Part shown: in pieces, positions 1 through 5,294 of the stretch
How the letters are laid out: every line of letters starts with the position of its first letter
How positions within the stretch are numbered: the stretch's first letter is position 1
NCBI GenBank assembly: GCA_902461995.1
Contig: CABQAA010000173.1
Span: forward strand, 1-5,294
Direction of reading: 5' to 3'
DNA length: 5,294 nucleotides
DNA from: an uncultured Oscillospiraceae bacterium
GTDB lineage: Bacteria; Bacillota; Clostridia; Oscillospirales; Acutalibacteraceae
Made by a program: the position numbers and the translations under genes
Notes under the pieces: generated by a model
Database searches by the model: none
What the model saw: the letters and a program-made list of their open reading frames with translations, nothing else
What the model was told of the DNA's origin: nothing

Positions 1-1
1 A

Positions 2-2545
2 GATATTATCCTGGCGGATGAGCCCACCGGCGCACTGGACACCGAAACCAGCCTGCAGGTGATGGAGATTCTCAAGGAGATATCCAAAGACCGGATGATC
101 ATTATGGTCACCCATAACCCGGAACTTGCTGAACAGTATTCCACCCGGATCGTCCGGATTCTGGACGGCAGGATTACCGCCGATTCCGCTCCCCTGACCG
201 GGGAGGAGATCCAGAGGGAACGAGCAACCGGAAAAGAAAAAGCGGAGAAGGAGAAAAAGGTCAAAAAGCCCTCCATGTCCCTCGGCACATCCTTTGGCCT
301 GTCCTTGAAAAACCTGTTTACCAAAAAGGGACGCACGGCGCTGACCTCCTTTGCCGGCAGCATCGGCATTATCGGCATCGCCCTGATTTACGCCGTGTCC
401 CAGGGCACCACCACCTATATCGACGCCTTGCAGGAGGATACCCTGTCCTCGTATCCCCTTACGCTTCAGGCCCAAAGCATGGACTTGGGTGCACTAATGG
501 AGGAGTTCATCGGCGCGGCCCGGTCGGAGGGCGGACACGAAAACGATGCCGTTTATCAAAAGCCCATGGTCTACGATCTGGTCAACGCCCTGAATTCGTC
601 GGATGGCATTGAAAACGACCTGCGCTCCTTTAAAAGCTATCTGGAGGAAAGCCGGGCGTATATCGAAAGCGAAGACGGCCTGCGCGATGCCATCAGCGGC
701 GTGCAGTATACTTACGATACCGACCTTCTGGTGTATACCGAAAACGTGGACGGTTCCATTTTGCGCTCCGATTCCCGGGAGCTGATGCAGGATTTGCTGC
801 TGGAGTATTTTGGGCTGGATATGTCGTCCATGCTGGGGCTAAGCGAGGAATACGGCATGACGGACAGCATGAGTGCCCTATCTTCCCTGTCACCTGCCGG
901 AAGTTCCATGGTTCTGTGGCAGGAAATGCTCCCGGGCGACAACGGGAAGCTGGTCAGCCCCTTGCTGGAAAGCCAGTATGACGTGGTTTACGGCTCCTGG
1001 CCCACGGAATACAACGAAATTGTGCTGGTACTGGATGAAAACAACGAGCTGGACGATATGGCGCTGTATGCGTTGGGACTCAAGTCCGAAGAAGAGATCG
1101 ACGCGATTATGGAGGCCGCCATCAACCAGACCGAGCTGGAAGTGGAAACACAGCGATGGTCCTATGAGGAAATCTGCAATATGGAATTCAAGGCTGTCCT
1201 GAATTCCGATTGCTATGCCCTGGATGAAGCCACCGGCTTGTATGTAGACCTTCGGGAAACCGATGCCGGGCTGAAATACCTTTACGACAACGGAATCAGC
1301 CTGAAGGTCTCGGGGATTATCCGTCCCAATCAGGATGCCGTTTCCACCATGCTCAACGGTTCCATCGGCTACACCAGCGAGCTAACTGAATACATCATCG
1401 AGCAGTCAGGGACTTCCGCCGCCGTGGAAGCCCAGCTGAATCATCCTTCCACTGATATTTTTACGGGGCTTCCCTTCCGGGAGAGCACGGCTGACCTGAC
1501 GGATGCGCAGAAGGAAACGGATTTCCGGGACTATATTTCCGGTCTGGATGAAAGCGGCAGAGCGGAAGCCTATCTACAGATCATGAGCATCCCTGCAAAG
1601 GAACAGGTGGATGAGGCAGTATCCCAATCCGTATCCTCCATGTCCCGGGCCGATATGGAGGAGGCGCTTAAACAGGGCCTCAGCCAACAGACCGGCCTGA
1701 GCGAGGCGGAAATACAGGAATATATCTCCGCCATGAGCGACGACGATTTGTCCGAACTGATTACGCAGATGGCCGAGGAGCAGTTTCGGGCGCAGTATGC
1801 GGCGCAGGTACAGACGGAAATGGGTTCCATGAGCACCCAGCAGCTGGCGGCCGCCCTGGACATGGCCATGGAAGGCTATACAACCGAACAGTGCGCTTCC
1901 TATTACGACGAAATTCTCGTCTTTTCCGAGTCCAGTTATGAGGATAACCTGCAGGAACTGGGATATGTGGATCTGGACGACCCCGCATCCATCAATATCT
2001 ACGCTTCCTCCTTTGAAAACAAAGAGGCTATTGAACAGGCGATTGCCGACTACAATGCCACCGTGGACGATTTAGAACAAATCCAGTACACGGACTATGT
2101 AGGCCTGATGATGTCCTCCGTCACCTCCATCATCAATGCCATCACCTATGTGCTGATTGCCTTCGTCGCCGTTTCCCTGATTGTGTCCTCCATCATGATC
2201 GGCGTCATAACCCTGATCTCCGTACAGGAGCGGACCAAGGAAATCGGCATCCTCCGCGCCATCGGTGCATCCAAGCGGAATGTTTCCTCCATGTTCAACG
2301 CGGAAACGTTGATTATTGGGTTTACCTCCGGCGCCCTGGGGGTGCTTATCACTTATCTGCTGTGTATCCCCATCAATATGATCCTGCACCATTTCACCGG
2401 CATCAGCACGCTCAACGCTTATCTCCCCCCTTGGGCGGCCTTGGTTCTGATTTTCATCAGCATGGCGCTGACCCTGTTCTCCGGGATCATCCCCTCCAGA
2501 AGCGCTGCGAAAAAGGATCCGGTGGTGGCGCTGCGCACAGAGTAA
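2..2545 (+). CDS. MacB-like ABC transporter, fused ATPase-permease (5' end outside window)
   Basis: An exporter or mechanotransmission protein of the MacB/LolCDE/FtsEX type, with ATPase and permease in one chain. The frame is open at the left edge, so the start, Walker A and signature motif lie outside; 847 residues are visible, numbered here from base 2. Residues 2-8 are Walker B (IILADEP), 10-13 the D-loop (GALD), and His38 in VTHN is the H-loop switch. A Lys/Glu-rich linker (about 76-89) leads to TM1 (about 112-134). Then comes a roughly 565-residue extracytoplasmic domain, acidic and, at about 500-690, predicted by eye to be mostly helical. TM2 (711-740), TM3 (770-795) and TM4 (811-831) form the FtsX module, with the characteristic cytoplasmic segment QERTKEIGILRAIGAS after TM2. 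The chain ends in DPVVALRTE, typical of the family, with a TAA stop. A GTG at base 59 could be read as a start but lies after Walker B, so it is internal. Full length is probably about 1,000 residues. The substrate cannot be read from sequence. Confidence 0.93.
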   Translation, partial: DIILADEPTGALDTETSLQVMEILKEISKDRMIIMVTHNPELAEQYSTRIVRILDGRITADSAPLTGEEIQRERATGKEKAEKEKKVKKPSMSLGTSFGLSLKNLFTKKGRTALTSFAGSIGIIGIALIYAVSQGTTTYIDALQEDTLSSYPLTLQAQSMDLGALMEEFIGAARSEGGHENDAVYQKPMVYDLVNALNSSDGIENDLRSFKSYLEESRAYIESEDGLRDAISGVQYTYDTDLLVYTENVDGSILRSDSRELMQDLLLEYFGLDMSSMLGLSEEYGMTDSMSALSSLSPAGSSMVLWQEMLPGDNGKLVSPLLESQYDVVYGSWPTEYNEIVLVLDENNELDDMALYALGLKSEEEIDAIMEAAINQTELEVETQRWSYEEICNMEFKAVLNSDCYALDEATGLYVDLRETDAGLKYLYDNGISLKVSGIIRPNQDAVSTMLNGSIGYTSELTEYIIEQSGTSAAVEAQLNHPSTDIFTGLPFRESTADLTDAQKETDFRDYISGLDESGRAEAYLQIMSIPAKEQVDEAVSQSVSSMSRADMEEALKQGLSQQTGLSEAEIQEYISAMSDDDLSELITQMAEEQFRAQYAAQVQTEMGSMSTQQLAAALDMAMEGYTTEQCASYYDEILVFSESSYEDNLQELGYVDLDDPASINIYASSFENKEAIEQAIADYNATVDDLEQIQYTDYVGLMMSSVTSIINAITYVLIAFVAVSLIVSSIMIGVITLISVQERTKEIGILRAIGASKRNVSSMFNAETLIIGFTSGALGVLITYLLCIPINMILHHFTGISTLNAYLPPWAALVLIFISMALTLFSGIIPSRSAAKKDPVVALRTE

Positions 2546-2786
2546 AATACCACGCCTTTTTTCATGAATGGGTGTTTCCTGCACCCTCTTCCTTCGTTGG
2601 GAAACTCCAAAGGGATTTGGGAAATTTTCAATGACCGTATCGGGAATCCTTGCGAAACGCAAAACTTCCCCGGTTTACACGCATCGGACGGTATCCGAGT
2701 TGTTCTTATGATTCCATCGGTACCGGGGCCACCGAAATACCGCCATTTGGGGGCATTACAAGAGGGTGTGCAAAGACCTTCCAAGG
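2546..2786. other. Gene-free stretch between convergent genes, with small hairpins
   Basis: No convincing gene is seen here. Small inverted repeats occur: 2642-2670 (GGGAA and TTGCG on the left pair with CGCAA and TTCCC on the right around an AAA loop, 10 of 13 positions paired), 2684-2698 (TCGGA/TCCGA, 5-base loop) and 2717-2735 (TCGGT/ACCGA). If transcription of the exporter runs on to the terminator at 2787-2833, this is a 3' untranslated region of about 240 bases. No clear promoter was seen inside it. Confidence 0.5.
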
Positions 2787-2833
2787 AAAAGTCCCGCAAG
2801 GCCTAGATTCACAAGGCTTTGCGGGACTTTTTT
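2787..2833 (+). terminator. Strong intrinsic terminator, probably bidirectional
   Basis: An 18-position stem (2787-2804 with 2814-2831) closes a 9-base loop (AGATTCACA) and is followed by six T residues at 2828-2833, four of which are part of the stem. One pair is G-U when read on the plus strand (2800 with 2818) and would be C-A on the minus strand, so the plus orientation folds slightly better. On the minus strand the hairpin ends in TTTT and is preceded by six A residues, the usual look of a terminator shared by convergent genes. It lies about 240 bases after the exporter stop and about 120 bases after the uppP stop, and no other terminator was seen for either gene. Confidence 0.9.
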
Positions 2834-2951
2834 ATGCCGGTACCCGGGTTTCTTTTCTCCCTGCTTATTTTCAATAGTGATCCCTCGCCTCATCCTGCCG
2901 GCACGGGGGCCTGGCTGAGCCAGATTTGAATTTTCCAATATGGGCTATTCC

Positions 2952-3833
2952 TCATGCAGCCATGCTTACCACGCCGCACAAGCTCAAAATCAACACAAAA
3001 AGGCCGAAGACAATCCGGTAACACGCGAACACCGTCATAGACTTTTTCTGCAGGAAGGCAATAAATTTCTTTACCACAATCAACGCCACCAGAAAACTGA
3101 CGGCAAAGCCAATTCCTAAGCTGATAAGCTCTACGGTACTCATGGAACCAAAGCCGCCCAGCTGGATCAGCTTCAGAGCGCTCATTCCCAGCATGACGGG
3201 GATGGCGAGGAAAAAGGAGAATTCCGCACTGGCTGAAGTGGAGAGCCCTGCAAACCAGCCGCCAATGATGGTGGAAGCGCTGCGGCTCATACCGGGAATA
3301 ATGGAAAGGCACTGAAATCCGCCAATGATTAAGGCCTGCTTTGTGGATACCGAAAGCCATTTCCCTTTTTGCGGTACAGAGGCGGCTTTCCTGCAAAATC
3401 TCTCCGCCAAAAGCATGGCAATGCCCCCCAGGACAAGAACAATGGAAACGCTTACCGCGTTAAACAAATAGGCGTCCGCCAAATCGCCCAGAAGCAGTAC
3501 CCCGATAAACCCGGGGATACAGGCGATAGCCAGCGTAATCCAGAAACGCAGACCGGTTTCGGAATAGGGTCTTGTCCATACGCCGTTTTTCTTTTTGGGA
3601 AACAAATTCTGCAGGGTTGCTAGAATCTTTTTGCGGTACAGTACCATAACCGCTAAAATGGCTCCCAACTGGATGACATAAGAATAGGTGTTGATGTACT
3701 GTTCGGAGGCCTGAAAATCCAGAAGTTCTTCAAACACAATCAGGTGTCCGGTGGAGGAAATCGGGAGGAATTCCGTTATTCCCTCTACAATCCCCAACAA
3801 GAAGGATTTTAGGCAAAAAAGAACGCTGTCTAT
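2952..3833 (-). CDS. uppP: Undecaprenyl-diphosphatase UppP (BacA family)
   Basis: An integral membrane phosphatase that converts undecaprenyl diphosphate to undecaprenyl phosphate, recycling the lipid carrier of peptidoglycan and other wall polymers; extra copies are known to raise bacitracin resistance. The N-terminal signature EGITEFLPISSTGH and the second signature PGMSRSAST are both intact, including the family's catalytic Glu, Ser, His and Arg residues. I place the start at an ATA codon (3831-3833), giving 293 residues, a normal family length. This start lies 9 bases after the Shine-Dalgarno AAAGGGAG. It also puts Glu17, Glu21, Ser27 and His30 at exactly the E. coli UppP numbers; the signature arginine is residue 184, versus 174 in E. 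coli. The first canonical alternative, TTG at 3798-3800, has no ribosome binding site and removes most of the first helix. An in-frame TAA at 3849-3851 bars any longer form. The rest is strongly hydrophobic with multiple membrane helices and ends in GVVSMAA. It converges on the exporter gene and is preceded by a repeat-rich leader. The function is very secure, the exact start less so. Confidence 0.95.
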   Translation of the reverse strand: MDSVLFCLKSFLLGIVEGITEFLPISSTGHLIVFEELLDFQASEQYINTYSYVIQLGAILAVMVLYRKKILATLQNLFPKKKNGVWTRPYSETGLRFWITLAIACIPGFIGVLLLGDLADAYLFNAVSVSIVLVLGGIAMLLAERFCRKAASVPQKGKWLSVSTKQALIIGGFQCLSIIPGMSRSASTIIGGWFAGLSTSASAEFSFFLAIPVMLGMSALKLIQLGGFGSMSTVELISLGIGFAVSFLVALIVVKKFIAFLQKKSMTVFACYRIVFGLFVLILSLCGVVSMAA

Positions 3834-3842
3834 GCTAACCCA

Positions 3843-3850
3843 CTCCCTTT
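3843..3850 (-). promoter_or_regulatory. Ribosome binding site of uppP
   Basis: AAAGGGAG on the minus strand, a good Shine-Dalgarno match. It is followed after 9 bases by ATA, not ATG, GTG or TTG. The overlapping GTG just downstream runs into TAG after one codon and is not in the uppP frame. This site decides the start chosen for uppP. Confidence 0.7.
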
Positions 3851-3851
3851 A

Positions 3852-3880
3852 ATTATAATATTGCCATAGCATACCATGAA
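3852..3880 (-). promoter_or_regulatory. Possible promoter immediately upstream of uppP
   Basis: A perfect TATAAT lies on the minus strand at 3852-3857. At 17-base spacing the -35 position (3875-3880) reads TTCATG, only 3 of 6 matches to TTGACA. Transcription would begin near 3845, inside the Shine-Dalgarno AAAGGGAG, leaving a leader of only about 12 bases. Either it produces a near-leaderless message or it is a chance AT-rich match and the upstream promoters are the real ones. Confidence 0.4.
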
Positions 3881-3926
3881 CGCTGCCCCGTGTGGTTTTC
3901 ATCCTACGTTTATCGGCGGCGTTCCC

Positions 3927-3948
3927 GAGAAATGCTGCCGCATTTCTC
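3927..3948. other. Perfect 9-bp hairpin in the uppP leader
   Basis: GAGAAATGC (3927-3935) pairs perfectly with GCATTTCTC (3940-3948) around a 4-base loop. It has no T-run on either side, so it is not an ordinary terminator. It lies about 30 bases downstream of the minus-facing TATAAT at 3958-3963, so it would sit in the uppP 5' leader if that or a more distal promoter is used. GCGGC (3916-3920) can alternatively pair with GCCGC (3937-3941), which would compete with the hairpin. Confidence 0.6.
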
Positions 3949-3957
3949 CCGACCTTT

Positions 3958-4055
3958 ATTATACCACAACGGTAGAGGGAACCGGACCGCAGGGACGGCT
4001 CCGAGCCCAGGGACATCCTAGATCGTTTACTATCAGGCATAGAGGCCCTGGGCAC
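3958..4055. repeat. Tandem repeat copy 1 (98 bp) upstream of uppP
   Basis: The first 45 bases (3958-4002) are identical to 4056-4100; the rest is recognisably related but diverged. Read on the minus strand, the end of the copy nearest uppP reads TGTGGTATAAT, an extended -10 box (TATAAT at 3958-3963) without a recognisable -35. Two inverted repeats lie inside: GCCCAGGG (4005-4012) with CCCTGGGC (4046-4053), a perfect 8-bp stem; and 3978-3984 with 3996-4002, 7 bp. The latter contains one pair that is G-U in minus-strand RNA but A-C in plus-strand RNA, so the fold favours a minus-strand transcript leading into uppP. I do not recognise the family. Confidence 0.85.
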
Positions 4056-4152
4056 ATTATACCACAACGGTAGAGGGAACCGGACCGCAGGGACGGCTCC
4101 AGGCCCAGGAACTCCACATATTGTTTGCCATCAGACAAAAGGCCCGGGGCAC
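4056..4152. repeat. Tandem repeat copy 2 (97 bp) upstream of uppP
   Basis: Directly abuts copy 1 and shares its 45-base identical block (4056-4100), including the minus-facing TGTGGTATAAT (TATAAT at 4056-4061). The outer hairpin is kept in weaker form: 4103-4110 with 4143-4150 has 6 Watson-Crick pairs, one G-U in minus-strand RNA, and one mismatch. The inner stem (4076-4082 with 4094-4100) is identical to copy 1. An ATTATACC that would begin a third copy follows at 4153, but the similarity stops there. Confidence 0.85.
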
Positions 4153-4181
4153 ATTATACCATGAACCATAGCGTTTTTCCA
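4153..4181 (-). promoter_or_regulatory. Predicted distal promoter of uppP
   Basis: On the minus strand TATAAT (4153-4158) is preceded by TGG, an extended -10. A TGGAAA (4176-4181, 4 of 6 matches to TTGACA) sits at the ideal 17-base spacing. This is the best complete sigma-A-type promoter I can see in the gap. A transcript would start near 4146 and run through both repeat copies and the 9-bp hairpin, giving uppP a leader of about 310 bases. No minus-strand gene other than uppP lies downstream. Confidence 0.6.
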
Positions 4182-4348
4182 GTATTGTCTGGCGCCCGGC
4201 TAAAATATCTTTATTTCTGCGGGGCAATGTTTATGCATGAGAGATTTATCGGCGCCGGGGTTATCCCACCGACCGGCGGGAGTAAAGGGAAAACTCGGTG
4301 GTTTCCGGAATCATATCCTCATCTGCTCATGGACGCGGGATACCGAAG
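4182..4348. other. Gene-free stretch between promoter and terminator
   Basis: I see no gene here. The only structure is a 7-bp inverted repeat, CCACCGA (4266-4272) with TCGGTGG (4295-4301), with a 22-base purine-rich loop. It lies upstream of the predicted -35 of the distal uppP promoter, where an operator could sit, but nothing identifies a regulator. Confidence 0.4.
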
Positions 4349-4388
4349 ATAAAACGCTCCCGGCGGAACATAGTGTCCGCCGGGAGCG
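4349..4388 (-). terminator. Intrinsic terminator of the cyclophilin gene
   Basis: A perfect 13-bp GC-rich stem (4355-4367 with 4376-4388) closes an 8-base loop. On the minus strand it is followed by TTTTATC. It sits about 70 bases after the stop of the peptidyl-prolyl isomerase gene, so that gene and uppP are probably separate transcription units. The plus-strand side has no T-run, so it acts in one direction only. Confidence 0.9.
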
Positions 4389-4457
4389 CCTGTATCATAG
4401 AGTTGGCCTATCCGCCCATTGTTTGATTGGCCCCATCCGGGCAGCGGCAGGTGGATC

Positions 4458-5294
4458 TTACTCTGTTCTAATGGTAATGGAGGTGATAACCGGCTGGGCG
4501 TCCGCCTCGATTGTTCCGTTGTCGTCGGTGGGTTCTGCCGCTTCACAAACCGCATCGACCACCTCCAGGCCCTCGGTCACATAACCGAAAACAGCATATT
4601 GCCCGTCGAGATACGTGCTGTCCTCCTGCACAATAAAGAACTGTGAACTGGCACTGTCGTAATCGTCTCCGGAGCGAGCCATGGAAATGGCCCCTCGGGT
4701 GTGGGACAGGCTGTTTTCATACCCATTATCCGCAAACTCGCCAACGATCGTGTTTTCCGATCCGCCGGTACCGTCCCCATTGGGATCGCCGCCCTGCATC
4801 ATAAAGCCCTCCATAATGCGATGGAATGTAAGGCCATCGTAAAAACCGCTTTCCGCCAGGGATACAAAATTAGCGGCGGTAACCGGCGCAGACGCCTGAT
4901 CAAGCTGTACGGTAACGGTACCATAGTCTGCGATTTCGATATCGGCGTAATAGGTGAGGGATTCATCCAGCGCGGCGGGGGTGTATGTGGTATCGGCGGA
5001 ACTGTCGGTGGATACGGTTCCGTCGGAAGTGGTATCCTCACCGCCGGCAGCAGACGAGGTGTCTGACAAATGGACAGCCAGGAATACGATACCAATAATA
5101 CACAGGCAGACCGCTGCGGCTGTTATGCCGATCACGGCGATTCGTTTTTTTCTTTTCTTTTCCATCGGGGCCGCGATCCCGTCGATAACCGCGGCAGCAT
5201 GTGCATCCACAACATCAGGGACCCGGACAGTCAGTTCACCGTGTCGGATGTCCTCCACGATCGACTCATAGGGCCGGCCGCTTCCCTCTCCTTG
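4458..5294 (-). CDS. Membrane-anchored cyclophilin-type peptidyl-prolyl isomerase (5' end uncertain or outside window)
   Basis: Catalyses cis-trans isomerisation of peptide bonds before proline, here probably outside the membrane, where it would assist folding of exported proteins. Residues are numbered from the right edge (278 visible). Residues 46-51 are KKRKKR, then a single membrane helix (52-76), a Ser/Thr/Asp-rich flexible linker (77-113), and a cyclophilin domain (115-277). The core motifs are FHRIMEGFMMQGGDP, with catalytic Arg159 and Phe164 and Gln167, and SQFFI at 217-221. The segment matching WLDGKHVVFG of human cyclophilin A reads YLDGQYAVFG, so the Trp and His positions are both Tyr. 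The start is unclear. ATG at 5163-5165 would give a tidy 235-residue protein but has no good ribosome binding site. The frame stays open upstream through a GTG at 5256-5258, also without such a site, to the window edge. The roughly 43 residues ahead of the Lys/Arg stretch look coding and would be a cytoplasmic extension. The cysteines in the helix do not make a proper lipobox. Stop is TAA, followed by the terminator at 4349-4388. Confidence 0.9.
   Translation of the reverse strand, partial: QGEGSGRPYESIVEDIRHGELTVRVPDVVDAHAAAVIDGIAAPMEKKRKKRIAVIGITAAAVCLCIIGIVFLAVHLSDTSSAAGGEDTTSDGTVSTDSSADTTYTPAALDESLTYYADIEIADYGTVTVQLDQASAPVTAANFVSLAESGFYDGLTFHRIMEGFMMQGGDPNGDGTGGSENTIVGEFADNGYENSLSHTRGAISMARSGDDYDSASSQFFIVQEDSTYLDGQYAVFGYVTEGLEVVDAVCEAAEPTDDNGTIEADAQPVITSITIRTE

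Noticed and set aside
59..61. GTG as the start of the exporter gene
   Set aside because: Walker B and the D-loop are encoded upstream in the same frame (bases 2-40), so the gene clearly begins outside the window.
2072..2662. 196-codon minus-strand open frame opposite the exporter's C-terminus
   Set aside because: It lies antisense to well-conserved FtsX-domain sequence, and its His/Gly/Asp-rich product looks like a mirror of that coding strand.
2564..2806. 80-codon plus-strand open frame after the exporter
   Set aside because: No ribosome binding site, no recognisable protein features, and it runs into the terminator stem.
2..3833. Bacitracin-resistance module (Bce-type exporter plus UppP)
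   Set aside because: The exporter is a fused ATPase with four membrane helices, not the separate ATPase and ten-helix permease of Bce systems, and it is convergent with uppP rather than co-transcribed.
3849..4067. 72-codon minus-strand open frame ahead of uppP, in the same frame
   Set aside because: It consists of the repeat and hairpin sequence, has no good ribosome binding site, and ends at the TAA just before the uppP ribosome binding site. The shared frame looks accidental.
3958..4160. CRISPR-like array (45-base identical blocks with about 52-base intervals)
   Set aside because: Only two copies, the intervals are themselves related to each other, and no cas genes are near. A plain tandem duplication explains it better.
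5067..5141. Lipoprotein signal for the cyclophilin
   Set aside because: The cysteines in the membrane helix are preceded by Val or Leu at -1 rather than Gly, Ala or Ser, so a plain membrane anchor is more likely.

Overview
The window looks like chromosomal DNA from a Gram-positive anaerobe of the class Clostridia, probably near Oscillospiraceae. This rests on moderate-to-high GC, strong Shine-Dalgarno use, an ABC exporter whose ATPase and FtsX-type permease are fused in one chain, and membrane-anchored cyclophilin and UppP proteins of Firmicutes type. It is an inference from protein style, not a taxonomic match.

Layout, left to right. (1) 2-2545, plus strand: the 3' part of a MacB-like ABC exporter, entering the window just at its Walker B motif. 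It has one membrane helix, a very large extracytoplasmic domain (about 565 residues) and a C-terminal three-helix FtsX module. (2) 2546-2951: a non-coding gap between convergent genes. It holds a few small hairpins and a strong intrinsic terminator (2787-2833) that can serve both neighbours. (3) 2952-3833, minus strand: uppP, undecaprenyl-diphosphatase, complete. Its best-supported start is an ATA codon. (4) 3834-4457: a 624-base gene-free stretch between uppP and the next minus-strand gene. It contains a ribosome binding site, a TATAAT box close to uppP, a 9-bp hairpin, two tandem repeats of 97-98 bp each beginning with a minus-facing TGGTATAAT-type box or its equivalent, a third such box with a fair -35, and the terminator of the upstream gene (4349-4388). 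(5) 4458-5294, minus strand: a membrane-anchored cyclophilin-type peptidyl-prolyl isomerase, whose frame stays open to the right edge.

Functionally all three genes act at the cell envelope. The exporter moves or mechanically works on an unknown extracytoplasmic substrate, UppP recycles the lipid carrier for peptidoglycan and other wall polymers, and the cyclophilin probably helps fold exported proteins. They do not form one operon: the exporter converges on uppP, and a terminator plus a repeat-rich leader separates uppP from the cyclophilin gene.

The parts most worth a second look are the AUA start of uppP and the tandem repeat/promoter array in front of it. I found no convincing new defence system, mobile element or CRISPR array.
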